Shown here one piece after another: positions 35,748 to 44,191 of a DNA stretch of 64,000 bases; the stretch's first letter is position 1; every line of letters begins with the position of its first letter. The stretch comes from Mucilaginibacter flavus (GTDB lineage Bacteria; Bacteroidota; Bacteroidia; Sphingobacteriales; Sphingobacteriaceae), in NCBI RefSeq assembly GCF_030409315.1, contig NZ_JAUFPS010000021.1:2326-66325 (forward strand), in the 5' to 3' direction. The notes below the pieces were generated by a model. The model ran no database searches. It was not told the DNA's origin and worked only from the letters and a program-made list of their open reading frames with translations. The position numbers and the translations under genes are program-made.

Positions 35748-35820
35748 CTGCAAACTGTTACCTAAACACCTCCAACTAAACACTACTGCAAACTGCTTAC
35801 TGGGAACTGCAAACTGATCT
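35748..35820. repeat. CTGCAAA heptamer array ending at the rpoN stop
   Basis: CTGCAAA, CTGTTAC, CTAAACA, CCTCCAA, CTAAACA, a 3-base slip, then CTGCAAA, CTGCTTA, CTGGGAA, CTGCAAA, CTGATCT. The final unit overlaps the complement of the rpoN stop codon. Confidence 0.75.
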
Positions 35821-37294
35821 ACAGCTCCCTCCTTAACCTTGCAACCGGGATATTCATTTGTTCGCGGTATTTGGCTACGGTACGGCGGGCTATGTTGTAG
35901 CCTGCGTCTTTGAGTATGTCGGTTAGTTTTTCGTCGGCCAGCGGGTGGCGTTTGTCTTCTTTGCCTATATGCTCTTCGAGTATTTTTTTAACCTCTTTGT
36001 TTGATACTTCTTCGCCGCTTTCTGTCTGGATAGCTTCGGAGAAGAAGGATTTTAACAGGAAGGTACCAAACTCGGTTTGTACATATTTGGAGTTAGCCAC
36101 GCGCGATACGGTACTGATATCCATCCCAATCCTATCTGCAATGTCCTTCAGGATCATTGGTTTCAAGTTTTTATCATCGCCGGTAAGGAAAAACTCGTAC
36201 TGGTATTGCATAATGGCATTCATGGTTTTCAGCAGTGTTTGCTGGCGTTGCTTAATAGCATCAATAAACCATTTTGCCGAATCGAGCTTTTGTTTTACAA
36301 ACTGTACTGCTTCTTTTAATTTTTTATCTTTTTGCGATGCCTTGTCATAATGCTGAAACATTTCCTGGTAGGAGCGACTTACTTTTAACTCCGGCGCGTT
36401 TTTGGAATTTAGGGTAAGTATCAGCGAACCATCATTGTTGGTGATATGAAAATCCGGGATCACCTGCATTTGTTTGGTGTTAATCTCGTTGCTATCACCT
36501 GGTTTGGGGTTAAGCTTTAAAATTTCGTTAACAACACCACGTAATTCATTTGAATCCATGTTGAGTTGCTTTTCAAGCTTATCGTAATGTTTGCGGGTAA
36601 ACTCGTCAAGGTATTGCTCAACAACAATAATGGCTTTCTTTATAATAGGATCGTTAGGGTCTTTTTTACGGAGCTGGATGAGCAGGCATTCCTGTAAGCT
36701 ACGGGCGCCAACGCCGGCAGGGTCAAAGCTTTGAATTACCTTCAACATGTCTTCAACCTCTTCGTCCTCGGCCATTACGTTTTGCGAAAAAGCAAGGTCG
36801 TCGGTAAGTGACATAATAGGGCGGCGTAAGTAGCCATCATCATCCAAACTGCCTATAATCTGTTTACCTATCCTGAAATCTTTATCACTCAGTGGCAAAA
36901 GATCAAGCTGTAGCTGTAAGCTTTCAAAAAATGAGCTTTGTACGGCAATGGGGATCTCTTTGCGTTCGTCCTCATCGTCGCCGTTTTGATCATAGCGCGA
37001 GCCATAATCGTTTACGCTATCGTCCTGCAGGTAATCGTCAATATTAAATTCGTCCATCTCGCCCTTTTCTTCGTCGCCATTGTAGCTGTCCTCATCGGGG
37101 TCGCGGTCTGGATATTCTTCAACAGGTTCATTAAGGTTTGTGAGACTTAAATCTTCAAGTGCTGGGTTTTCTTCCAGTTCCTCTTTAATGCGGGTGTCAA
37201 GAGATACGGTAGGTACCTGCAGCAGTTTTATAAACTGTATTTGCTGCGGGGATAGCTTTTGTAAAAGTTTTTGTTGAAGATTCTGTTTAAGCAT
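35819..37294 (-). CDS. rpoN: RNA polymerase sigma-54 factor
   Basis: RpoN directs RNA polymerase to -24/-12 promoters that need an activator ATPase. The N-terminal Q-rich region I (MLKQNLQQKLLQKLSPQQIQF), a long acidic region II rich in D/E (about 55-115), the core-binding region and the RpoN box ARRTVAKYREQMNIP near the C-terminus are all seen. The length is 491 residues using the ATG at 37294. A longer frame starts at 37321, but a TATTTTTG box at 37308-37315 lies between, so the inner start is favoured. Confidence 0.96.
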   Translation of the reverse strand: MLKQNLQQKLLQKLSPQQIQFIKLLQVPTVSLDTRIKEELEENPALEDLSLTNLNEPVEEYPDRDPDEDSYNGDEEKGEMDEFNIDDYLQDDSVNDYGSRYDQNGDDEDERKEIPIAVQSSFFESLQLQLDLLPLSDKDFRIGKQIIGSLDDDGYLRRPIMSLTDDLAFSQNVMAEDEEVEDMLKVIQSFDPAGVGARSLQECLLIQLRKKDPNDPIIKKAIIVVEQYLDEFTRKHYDKLEKQLNMDSNELRGVVNEILKLNPKPGDSNEINTKQMQVIPDFHITNNDGSLILTLNSKNAPELKVSRSYQEMFQHYDKASQKDKKLKEAVQFVKQKLDSAKWFIDAIKQRQQTLLKTMNAIMQYQYEFFLTGDDKNLKPMILKDIADRIGMDISTVSRVANSKYVQTEFGTFLLKSFFSEAIQTESGEEVSNKEVKKILEEHIGKEDKRHPLADEKLTDILKDAGYNIARRTVAKYREQMNIPVARLRREL

Positions 37295-37307
37295 AATAAG
37301 ATGTGTC

Positions 37308-37315
37308 CAAAAATA
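37308..37315 (-). promoter_or_regulatory. -7 box of rpoN promoter
   Basis: TATTTTTG on the minus strand matches TAnnTTTG; the start of transcription would be near 37302, about 8 bases before the chosen ATG. No TTTG -33 box is visible at the usual distance, so confidence is modest. Confidence 0.45.
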
Positions 37316-37443
37316 CATCAATTAGTTTTAACTTTAAAATAACTTAATGCCAAATGGAACAATGACTATAAAGGCCGAATGAAATAATTTGTTTGCAAGG
37401 CCCGGAAATTTATTCGTTAATTAGATAAACTAAAAACTAAACT

Positions 37444-37848
37444 ATGGCTATAGTAAAAGAATTTAAAGAGTTTGCCATGCGCGGCAACGTTGTTGACCTT
37501 GCAGTAGGTGTTATTATTGGCGCCGCTTTTGGCAAAATAGTTACCTCATTAGTGGCCGATATCATTATGCCACCCATTGGTATGATAACCGGCGGAATTG
37601 ATTTTAAAGATCTTAAGTATGTACTGAAGCCGGCAGTTGGTAAAGTACCGGAAACGGCTATCAATTACGGTTTGTTTATCAACAACGTGATAGATTTCCT
37701 GATTGTAGCCTTTTGTATTTTTTTAATTGTTAAAGGAATCAATACCCTTAAAAAGAAAGAAGAAGCTGCACCCGCGGCTCCGGCAGAACCAACAAAAGAA
37801 GAAGTTTTGTTAACGGAGATAAGGGATTTATTGGCTAAGAAAGCATAA
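37444..37848 (+). CDS. mscL: Large-conductance mechanosensitive channel
   Basis: MscL opens under membrane tension to release solutes at hypo-osmotic shock. The N-terminal amphipathic helix ([19 protein letters not shown]), first pore-lining helix with [13 protein letters not shown], periplasmic loop and second membrane helix ([20 protein letters not shown]) are clear. The C-terminal helical bundle carries [11 protein letters not shown]. The length of 134 residues is normal. It is convergent with the ChaN-like gene, with an inverted repeat filling the whole gap. Confidence 0.97.
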   Translation: MAIVKEFKEFAMRGNVVDLAVGVIIGAAFGKIVTSLVADIIMPPIGMITGGIDFKDLKYVLKPAVGKVPETAINYGLFINNVIDFLIVAFCIFLIVKGINTLKKKEEAAPAAPAEPTKEEVLLTEIRDLLAKKA

Positions 37849-37849
37849 T

Positions 37850-37946
37850 GTTCATAGTTGATGGTTCATAGATCATGGCCGGAAGTTAAAAGAAGCTGTG
37901 ATATACCGCACCACATTACCATGATCTATGAACTATTAACCATGAA
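37850..37946. repeat. Inverted repeat GTTCATAGTTGATGG type filling the mscL/ChaN gap
   Basis: The left arm begins GTTCATAGTTGATGGTTCAT and ends AGATCATGG; the right arm is its complement with about three changes (CCATGATCTATGAAC...). The arms are 29 bases. The first arm starts 1 base after the mscL stop and the second ends at the ChaN stop, so each convergent transcript would carry the same word in sense direction right after its stop. Each arm holds two copies of GTTCATNG. Confidence 0.85.
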
Positions 37947-38825
37947 CTAAAAACTCCTTGGTAATTTAGGGTCTGTTAAAATAACATAATCTGCCAGTTG
38001 GTTGAATTTGCTCCAGTCGGGGTTGTCAAAGCTGTCATCGGCATAGGCGGCAACGGTGAGTACTTTTGCACTGGGGGCGTATTTTTTGAGTTGGGCAACC
38101 GCGCCCAGCTTTTCTTCGCTGTGAAAGCCACCGTTTAGATGCATCATCTTATAATCGGTATGGTTTTTATAAAATTTGGCTATTGACCATCCCATGGTTG
38201 CATCCCAAAGATTTTGCGATTGATAAATCTGCATGCCGGCCATAGCGCTGTGGCCGCCCATAATTTTTACAAATTTATCATAATAAGCGCCTGTAGCCGT
38301 GTCAATAGGCAGGGGAGCAAGATAGCTTTTGGCCTGGGCATCTAAAGCTTGCAGGGCACCTAATCCGCCGCGGGTAACCATGTTGGTATAGCGCGATGGC
38401 GCGTTGGCTGCTATAACTGGCGCCTGGTTTTGTTTAGCCAACTCAATCAACGGGCGGTAATCTTTATAGTTCGGCCAGGTACGGGCATCGGTAACCAGGT
38501 TTTTTTCGCGGATCAGATCGGCCAGGTATTCGTTAAGCACCAATTGACAATCAGTGGTAAACATCTCCATAGATAAGGCTGTTTTATGCGGATAGATTTC
38601 ATTAAGCTGCTTAAAAATTTCCAATTCCAGTAAATGCCCGGTAGAATCATTATGCTCTTCGCCGAAGAATAATACGTCGGCTTTGGTCATATTGTTAACA
38701 ATATCTTTAACTGTTGATAATTTTTTGGTATTGGTATTATATATTTTATAATGAGGCTCTTGGTTGTCTTGTGCAATCGTTACGAAAGGTAAATAGATGA
38801 AAAACAATAGGATAGATAATTTCAT
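37947..38825 (-). CDS. ChaN-like / haem-binding uptake family protein
   Basis: A 292-residue exported protein with a Sec signal (SILLFFIYLPFVTIAQ). It matches the ChaN (DUF399) / iron-regulated family, with VLFFGEEHNDSTGH early, ALSMEMFTTDCQ, APVIAANAPSRYTN and, near the end, HLNGGFHSEE. In family members this His/Glu set binds haem or a metal; the fold is distantly related to the Tiki and EreA proteins. It is exported but lacks a lipobox. The stop touches the inverted repeat shared with mscL. Confidence 0.82.
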   Translation of the reverse strand: MKLSILLFFIYLPFVTIAQDNQEPHYKIYNTNTKKLSTVKDIVNNMTKADVLFFGEEHNDSTGHLLELEIFKQLNEIYPHKTALSMEMFTTDCQLVLNEYLADLIREKNLVTDARTWPNYKDYRPLIELAKQNQAPVIAANAPSRYTNMVTRGGLGALQALDAQAKSYLAPLPIDTATGAYYDKFVKIMGGHSAMAGMQIYQSQNLWDATMGWSIAKFYKNHTDYKMMHLNGGFHSEEKLGAVAQLKKYAPSAKVLTVAAYADDSFDNPDWSKFNQLADYVILTDPKLPRSF

Positions 38826-38889
38826 TTTGCAGTTTTAAAACCCTTAATTTACATCAACAAAAACATAACGACAAATAAGAAAAATAGTA

Positions 38890-38920
38890 TTTGAAAAGTT
38901 TTAAAATATTACTACATTTG
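38890..38920 (+). promoter_or_regulatory. rpmH promoter (TTTG - 19 - TACATTTG)
   Basis: TTTG (38890-38893), a 19-base spacer and TACATTTG (38913-38920) match the Bacteroidota consensus exactly. Transcription would start near 38926, with a leader of about 35 bases before rpmH. Confidence 0.78.
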
Positions 38921-38961
38921 CGCTCTTGTTTTTAAAACGACGATTAGAATAAAATATAGCC

Positions 38962-39120
38962 ATGAAAAGAACGTTTCAGCCTTCTCAAAGAAAAAGAAGA
39001 AATAAACACGGATTCCGTGAACGCATGTCAACTGCTAACGGTAGAAGAATTTTAGCAGCCAGAAGAGCAAAAGGCAGAAAAAGATTAACGGTGTCTGACG
39101 AAGGTCGTCACAAAGCATAA
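38962..39120 (+). CDS. rpmH: Ribosomal protein L34
   Basis: A 52-residue, highly basic protein of the large ribosomal subunit, too short for many gene callers. It reads [20 protein letters not shown], then [20 protein letters not shown] and a C-terminal [12 protein letters not shown], the expected L34 pattern with the slightly longer C-terminus of Bacteroidota. rnpA follows 79 bases later, as in most bacteria. The promoter just upstream is a textbook match. Unlike many bacteria, dnaA is not next to it. Confidence 0.97.
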   Translation: MKRTFQPSQRKRRNKHGFRERMSTANGRRILAARRAKGRKRLTVSDEGRHKA

Positions 39121-39199
39121 ACCGGTTGCTTGGGTATGCCCGCAGGGGCGTATCGATGGATACCGTATCTGCTAATATCCCGGTTCCAATTAGGCAACT

Positions 39200-39601
39200 A
39201 TGTATACTTTTAAAAAAGAAGAACGGTTATGTAATAAAAGGCTTATTGATAAGCTTTTTCATAGCGGCTCTTCTTTTTTATGTTATCCCTTTAAAGCCTC
39301 GTGGTTGTATCATACAGAACCACAGCAATATCCTGCCCAGGTGTTATTTTCTGTTTCAAAAAAACGTTACAAGCACGCTGTCGACCGCAATTTAGTAAAA
39401 CGCTGTATGCGTGAAAGCTACAGGTTACACAAACAACAACATTTATACAATTTGCTGCTAAATGCCAATCAAACTATTGTATTATCGATAGGTTACATTG
39501 GCAAAGAAATTGTGCCCTATAGCATGATGGAAAAAAAAATGCTGAAGATGCTTGCACAGCTTGCAGAGCAACTATCGGGCGTTAGCAAGGTAAAGGTATG
39601 A
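39200..39601 (+). CDS. rnpA: Ribonuclease P protein component
   Basis: A 133-residue basic protein that assists the RNase P RNA in cutting tRNA 5' ends. The signature is [24 protein letters not shown] (about 54-77; the RNR-type motif is [12 protein letters not shown]), preceded by [20 protein letters not shown]. The length and position between rpmH and yidD are classical. It overlaps yidD by 4 bases (ATGA), so the two are translationally coupled. Confidence 0.95.
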   Translation: MYTFKKEERLCNKRLIDKLFHSGSSFLCYPFKASWLYHTEPQQYPAQVLFSVSKKRYKHAVDRNLVKRCMRESYRLHKQQHLYNLLLNANQTIVLSIGYIGKEIVPYSMMEKKMLKMLAQLAEQLSGVSKVKV

Positions 39602-39840
39602 ATGGGATAGTTAAATTGCTTAAAGCTGCTATTGGTGGCGTATTTATATTGCTGATAAAAATTTATCAGTATTTTATATCACCAATGACCGGAGCATCGT
39701 GCAGGTATACGCCAACATGTTCGCAATATGGGGTTGAGGCTATAAAAAAGCATGGTGCCTTTAAAGGCGGTTGGCTTACTATAAAACGCATAGCCAGCTG
39801 TAACCCCTGGGGAGGGCACGGGCATGATCCTGTACCTTGA
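39598..39840 (+). CDS. yidD: Membrane protein insertion efficiency factor
   Basis: An 80-residue small membrane-associated protein that helps YidC insert proteins. It has an N-terminal amphipathic/hydrophobic helix ([20 protein letters not shown]), then the hallmark [23 protein letters not shown] and [13 protein letters not shown]; the three cysteines of the family are present. It overlaps rnpA. YidC itself is not in the window. Confidence 0.95.
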   Translation: MNGIVKLLKAAIGGVFILLIKIYQYFISPMTGASCRYTPTCSQYGVEAIKKHGAFKGGWLTIKRIASCNPWGGHGHDPVP

Positions 39841-39877
39841 TTAGTTTTAGGTATTAAGTTTTGCGTGATGGGTATAC

Positions 39878-39908
39878 TTGGTACTTGAGGCCGTATAGTT
39901 TAAATTTG
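39878..39908 (+). promoter_or_regulatory. tsaB promoter (TTG - 20 - TAAATTTG)
   Basis: TTG (39878-39880) and TAAATTTG (39901-39908) are spaced 20 bases. Transcription would start near 39914, at or just past the upstream ATG at 39913, which argues that translation of tsaB begins at 40039 and the heptamer array lies in the 5' leader. Confidence 0.65.
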
Positions 39909-39946
39909 CGCTATGCGTATGTTTCAGGTTTTTGAACTTGTTCAAA

Positions 39947-40037
39947 AACTCACAACTCACAACTCACAACTCACAACTCACAACTCACAACTCACAACTC
40001 ACAACTCACAACTCACAACTCACAACTCACAACTCAC
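39947..40037 (+). repeat. Thirteen perfect AACTCAC heptamers in front of tsaB
   Basis: The 91 bases are exactly 13 tandem copies of AACTCAC with no mismatch, ending 1 base before the tsaB ATG. Unlike the other word arrays it is perfect and has no inverted partner. Perfect short repeats are prone to slipped-strand changes. It is in frame with an upstream ATG at 39913, which would add a 42-residue LTTHNSQ-repeat extension if used. Confidence 0.95.
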
Positions 40038-40038
40038 A

Positions 40039-40731
40039 ATGGGGCTTATATTACAGATTGAAACCGCCACAACATCCTGCTCGGTAGCACTTGCCGCCGA
40101 TGGTAAGGTTTTGGCCTTTAAGCAGATAAACGAGCGTAACAAGCACGCCGAAGTGGTTACCCTGTTCTCTGAAGAGTTGATAACTGGTAATGGTTTTACT
40201 TACCAGGATCTGGATGCCGTAGCTGTAAGTTGTGGTCCGGGTTCATATACTGGTTTACGGATAGGCGTATCTACTGCTAAAGGGCTTTGTTTTGCTTTGG
40301 ATAAGCCCCTGATAGCCATTGAAACCCTGGAGGCCATGGCTTATGGTGTAATTAATGATTCCGCTATTACTTTGGAGGAAGATGTGCTCTTATGTCCTAT
40401 GATTGATGCCCGCAGAATGGAGGTTTATTGTGCCGTTTTTAACACCAACGGAGAAAAGTTGAGGGCAACCGCTGCAGATATCATTGATGAAAATAGCTTT
40501 ACCGAATTATTGAAAGATAATAAAATACTATTTTTTGGTGATGGTGCCGATAAATGCGAAGCTGTTTTGGGCGCCAATCCCAACGCTTCTTTTTTACTTA
40601 ACTTCGAAAATTCAGCCACTTATCTAACGCAAAAGGCCGCGGAAAAATTCACCCAAAAGAATTTTGAAGATGTGGCTTACTTTGAACCATACTACTTGAA
40701 AGATTTTATAGCAGGAGTATCTAAAAAATAG
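40039..40731 (+). CDS. tsaB: tRNA threonylcarbamoyladenosine biosynthesis protein TsaB
   Basis: TsaB is the ASKHA-fold partner of TsaD in making t6A37 on tRNAs that read ANN codons. The start at 40039 gives the normal MGLILQIETATTSCSVALA, and 230 residues is typical. VSCGPGSYTGLRIGVSTAKGL is the family hallmark, followed by CPMIDARRMEVYC. A longer frame from 39913 adds repeats of LTTHNSQ made by the heptamer array and has no counterpart in the family. The TAG stop overlaps the first AGAGTCA unit of the next array. Confidence 0.94.
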   Translation: MGLILQIETATTSCSVALAADGKVLAFKQINERNKHAEVVTLFSEELITGNGFTYQDLDAVAVSCGPGSYTGLRIGVSTAKGLCFALDKPLIAIETLEAMAYGVINDSAITLEEDVLLCPMIDARRMEVYCAVFNTNGEKLRATAADIIDENSFTELLKDNKILFFGDGADKCEAVLGANPNASFLLNFENSATYLTQKAAEKFTQKNFEDVAYFEPYYLKDFIAGVSKK

Positions 40732-40921
40732 AGTCAAGAGGCAAGAATCAAGAGTTAAGACTTTTGACTGTTCGCTTAGTTATTTTATTGACTCCTTTGG
40801 AAGTTGTTTTCTACTCGCAGCATTTAAATACGATGGCCTGTTAGAGATAATTTTTAGAGTAGATAAATCCGGAATGTCAGCTAAAAAGAGTCTTAATTCT
40901 TCACTCTAATCTCTTGATTCT
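40730..40921. repeat. Facing AGARTCA heptamer arrays after tsaB and after the DUF5723 gene
   Basis: On the plus strand AGAGTCA, AGAGGCA, AGAATCA, AGAGTTA and AGACTTTTG begin inside the tsaB stop codon. On the minus strand, 6 bases after the DUF5723 stop, come AGAATCA, AGAGATT, AGAGTGA, AGAATTA and AGACTCTTTTTAG. About 100 bases of unrelated sequence lie between. Both genes thus carry the same sense-strand element at their 3' ends. Confidence 0.85.
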
Positions 40922-40927
40922 GTTTCG

Positions 40928-42373
40928 TTATTTATCAGTTTTAAACAGGCGATTCCACAAACGGCCAAAGAAACCTTTTTCTCCCATCGGAATAAAGCTT
41001 GCATTCATAGGGTGTTCAACCGTTGCTCCAAATTTTAAAGAGAATCCCATAAATAAATCCATGCCGGTATAAGTACCCACATGGTCAATTTGGGTTTGAT
41101 TACCCGCTGCAGCAAAAGCCAATCTACCGGTATTGATTAGTTTGTCTGTGCCGATGAAAAATTCGGCATCAGGTGTTTTATACATGAATTGTAAGCCGGC
41201 ATTAAATAGTTTTAAATCGTCGTAAGTAAAAGTAACTGTTCCCGTATATTTTTTGTATTGTATGTGGTTGACCAGTCCGGCGGTAAAACCGGTATACCAT
41301 AACTCTTTTGAGCCAATAAGTGTTGGTATATATTTGATATCGTTATCATAATCTAACCAATAGGTTTTTGAAGCACTCAGTTCGGCCCTGGCATTGGTTT
41401 TGGTAGTAAATGACCGGGGATCTCCGCTGCTTGATCTGAATAGCTGTACCGTTCGGTTGTATATACTGTCTTCCCGGTGTACTGTCGAAATTCCATTTAT
41501 AGTAGTTACCCCATCAAAATTACTAATTGTTGATCGGCTGCTCCAGTGTATAAAACCCAGGTCTTTGATATTAGCTTGAAGGGTTATTTTATCGTTGGTT
41601 AAATAAGACGTACCTAAGTTTATTGATGCTCCGGGATTACGAAAGGTTGGCAGGTAGTCGTGCGATGTAAAGTGCCCTGGAACATAACTTGAGTAGTATT
41701 TACCCCGCAAAGCCATTGTTGCCTCGTCGTTAATTTGGTCAAACGCTATGTGCGATTCGTCGATGTTGAATTTAGAATATTTAATACCCAACAAGGCGCT
41801 CAATTTAAACCCGATTGCCAGTTGCTTATTGATGCGCTCGCGGTAAGAAAAACCTATCTGGTTGTAAAGCTGCATCTGAAAATTGTTGTTGAAAATATTA
41901 TCGTATGCGCCATTGGGGAAATTTTTTGGCGTGTTTCCGTCAAATAATAATAAGGTTTCGTCGGTTACCAGGCCGCGCGATTCGCCCCTGATCTGGTAGG
42001 ATAAACCCATTTCAACATCGCCGTTAAGGCTGGTAAAAGCCTTTAGCATTAATAAATAGGCATTTACATTGGCATTAACATGGTTAAGCTTATTGAAACC
42101 CGTTTTCAACGCATCAGATTGGTAAGAAGGGCTTTTAGCAAATAACCTGTTTTTTAAACTGCCCTGTATATCGCCTGTAATAAAAGCGTTGGCATCAAAA
42201 TTTGGTATTAAAAAGTTGAAAGAGTATTGCTTACTTGAATCGGGGATAAATGAACGTACTGAAGTATTCTCAAAAGACTCATACGTGGTGCCGGTATTAT
42301 ATTGAGAAAATTGCTGCGCAGAAACGGAGAAAGAAATGAGTAAAAAGCAAATAACAATGTAAATCTTATTCAT
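40928..42373 (-). CDS. DUF5723 family outer-membrane-type protein
   Basis: A 481-residue protein typical of Bacteroidota, starting at the ATG at 42373 (MNKIYIVICFLLISFSVSAQ is a Sec signal). The rest alternates in a beta-barrel-like way, with the DUF5723 pattern YSFNFLIPNFDANAFITGDI, GLSYQIRGESRG, NPGASINLGTSYL and IKDLGFIHW. It resembles PorP/FadL-like barrels. The function is unknown; a role near the outer membrane is likely. Confidence 0.82.
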   Translation of the reverse strand: MNKIYIVICFLLISFSVSAQQFSQYNTGTTYESFENTSVRSFIPDSSKQYSFNFLIPNFDANAFITGDIQGSLKNRLFAKSPSYQSDALKTGFNKLNHVNANVNAYLLMLKAFTSLNGDVEMGLSYQIRGESRGLVTDETLLLFDGNTPKNFPNGAYDNIFNNNFQMQLYNQIGFSYRERINKQLAIGFKLSALLGIKYSKFNIDESHIAFDQINDEATMALRGKYYSSYVPGHFTSHDYLPTFRNPGASINLGTSYLTNDKITLQANIKDLGFIHWSSRSTISNFDGVTTINGISTVHREDSIYNRTVQLFRSSSGDPRSFTTKTNARAELSASKTYWLDYDNDIKYIPTLIGSKELWYTGFTAGLVNHIQYKKYTGTVTFTYDDLKLFNAGLQFMYKTPDAEFFIGTDKLINTGRLAFAAAGNQTQIDHVGTYTGMDLFMGFSLKFGATVEHPMNASFIPMGEKGFFGRLWNRLFKTDK

Positions 42374-42420
42374 AAATATTAATCTCACCGGTTCTTGTTA
42401 ATCCGTATAGAGTTTTAAAT

Positions 42421-42462
42421 AAAAAAATAAAAACGATTATCCTTGCAAAAAACAAGGGTAAT
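42421..42462 (-). terminator. Terminator after the 529-residue unknown gene
   Basis: On the minus strand ATTACCCTTG - TTTTTTG - CAAGGATAAT forms a 10-bp stem with one mismatch, followed by CGTTTTTATTTTTTT. It would end transcription of the upstream gene before the DUF5723 gene. Confidence 0.6.
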
Positions 42463-42516
42463 TGTTGTTTTAAACGTATTTTAAGGTTTAGGGGTTGTGT
42501 ATTGAGGTTAAATAAA

Positions 42517-44106
42517 TTACTTTTTTACCCCGGTAGTATCAACGCTATTTAAACGCATACAAAAATTGGTATAAAAATTCCTATCAGAGGCTGTAAACTG
42601 GTACGAAGCCCCATAAAAATTTCGCCAACCTGGTTGGTTATCTTCAAACGCATCATAAAACGGGTTTTTAAGGTCACGTTTCAGTATTTGTTGCGAATTT
42701 TTAAAGTTAATAAAAAAAGCTACGTTGCTGCGTTCGGCCAGTAGCCCGTCAAACTGGTTATATTGATCTGTTTTGCTGATGAATTTGCGGTTGATATAGG
42801 TATCTGTATAACTTTTAAGCTCAGATGCGGTTGCCGCCAATACCAGGTAGTTATCAATAATCATAAAATACGGTTTTCTAAAAACGCTGAAGGCATCGCC
42901 TAATAAAAAGAAAGGTACTTTTTCGTAATTAAACTGCCCAATGTTGTCGTTGGTCATGGTGCTGATATTGGTTATCAACGGGAGCAGTTTTGAGCCGTCT
43001 TTAACCGATACGATGGCAAATTTTTCTTGATACCGGGTGGTTACTACTGCAAATTCATTGCTTAGCAGGTGTTCAAACTCCGTTTTTAAAAACATGCCGG
43101 TTTCCTGTTTTATTTTGGAAAATAGTTGGTCTTTCTCTTTGTTTATTCCTGCTTTGGTATGCCATTCCGCTAAATCGGCTGCAAATTTTTGAGGATCGGA
43201 TATCGCGAAGTTTATACTATAGGCAGTAGTGGCCGGTAAAATATCTTTCAGGTGATTAACCACAGGCTGCTGATTTGCAAACAGGTTTAAATAGCTATAC
43301 GTATGGCTGTTTAAGGTAGTAAGGCCGTTAAACATCAGGGCGTCGTTTTTAAAATTTAAACTAAGGGCGGCAACCGCGGGCAATAGCCTGAAGCTTTTGA
43401 AAATGTCGGTGTTTTTATTTTTGAACAGCTGCTCAAACAGCGGCGATAGTTCTCCATAGTTAAGATACAAGTTGGCCAGCGAGTTTGAGTTTTGCTGATC
43501 GGGCAGGGGGACAAATATATTTTTGCCCTTGTCATTTTTGTAAAGTATGGTTTGATCAATAAGGGCTTTTGAAAAACTTCCCTCAAAAATGTTATCCTCT
43601 TTTTTAACTATATAAAAGTGCTTGTTAATGGCCTTTACTAAAATATCGTATACGGTACCTATCGCATTATGGGTGGTTGATAAACTAAGCTCCCCTTGTG
43701 ATTGCGCGACTATTTGGGTAAACGCATTAGGCTCAAATCCTTTGGTTGCCGTAGTAGTAACCAATAAACCTACATCATCAGCATCGGTTGGATGAATAGA
43801 GATAAAAACATTTTGCCCCGAGAAAAATAAATCGGAGAGGGACGACGATAGGAGCAATTTACGCAGGGTATCCAGATCGGTAAGTTTTTCTTCGCCAATA
43901 ACAGCTTTTAATAGTGTGTTACCCTTAAAAATATCGTAAAAGCCTTTTTCGTTATTGTACTCAAATACCGCCACTGCGTTATCCGGAATGCTGTGCATTA
44001 CCTGGTTGTTACGCACCCCGGGCGGACTTAAATTTTTGAAATAAAGAACTGTTATGGATACGGTGGCAGCCAGTAAAATTAAGGTAGTAACTATCAGTCG
44101 TTTCAT
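42517..44106 (-). CDS. Unknown membrane-anchored periplasmic protein
   Basis: A 529-residue protein with an N-terminal membrane anchor (RLIVTTLILLAATVSITVLYF) and a large mixed soluble part. Early comes SIPDNAVAVFEYNN, reminiscent of DUF3352-type proteins that monitor the envelope, but I cannot place it with certainty. No cysteine-rich or catalytic motif is seen. It is divergent from the DUF423 gene. Confidence 0.6.
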   Translation of the reverse strand: MKRLIVTTLILLAATVSITVLYFKNLSPPGVRNNQVMHSIPDNAVAVFEYNNEKGFYDIFKGNTLLKAVIGEEKLTDLDTLRKLLLSSSLSDLFFSGQNVFISIHPTDADDVGLLVTTTATKGFEPNAFTQIVAQSQGELSLSTTHNAIGTVYDILVKAINKHFYIVKKEDNIFEGSFSKALIDQTILYKNDKGKNIFVPLPDQQNSNSLANLYLNYGELSPLFEQLFKNKNTDIFKSFRLLPAVAALSLNFKNDALMFNGLTTLNSHTYSYLNLFANQQPVVNHLKDILPATTAYSINFAISDPQKFAADLAEWHTKAGINKEKDQLFSKIKQETGMFLKTEFEHLLSNEFAVVTTRYQEKFAIVSVKDGSKLLPLITNISTMTNDNIGQFNYEKVPFFLLGDAFSVFRKPYFMIIDNYLVLAATASELKSYTDTYINRKFISKTDQYNQFDGLLAERSNVAFFINFKNSQQILKRDLKNPFYDAFEDNQPGWRNFYGASYQFTASDRNFYTNFCMRLNSVDTTGVKK

Positions 44107-44191
44107 AGCGGTTTGCTTTACAAAGATAGAATTTTACCCCGCGGCATTAAAGTAATACTTTCATTTGGTTAACTTAGCTTTTTATATCTGT

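Larger units (their letters stand above)
35442..35818. other. 377-base gap made of three repeats
   Basis: No gene. In order: a 16-base-period GGACT array, unique sequence with AT-rich parts, a dispersed repeat whose other copy is in the his operon, a short AT-rich spacer, and CTGCAAA-type heptamers that run to the rpoN stop codon. Confidence 0.8.

Noticed and set aside
37295..37321. Longer N-terminus of RpoN starting MMYFWTHLIM
   Set aside because: A -7 box lies between that start and the inner ATG, and sigma-54 normally begins LKQNLQQKLL.
38826..38961. Replication origin next to rpmH
   Set aside because: No dnaA gene or cluster of DnaA boxes is visible; rpmH is not an origin marker in Bacteroidota.
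39947..40037. CRISPR array reading of tandem heptamers at this and other loci
   Set aside because: The units are only 7-9 bases with no spacers, and no cas genes are present; they are simple tandem words.
39913..40038. N-terminal extension of TsaB made of LTTHNSQ repeats
   Set aside because: TsaB normally starts MGLILQIE, the likely transcript start is at about 39914, and the extension is made only of repeat DNA; the start at 40039 fits better.
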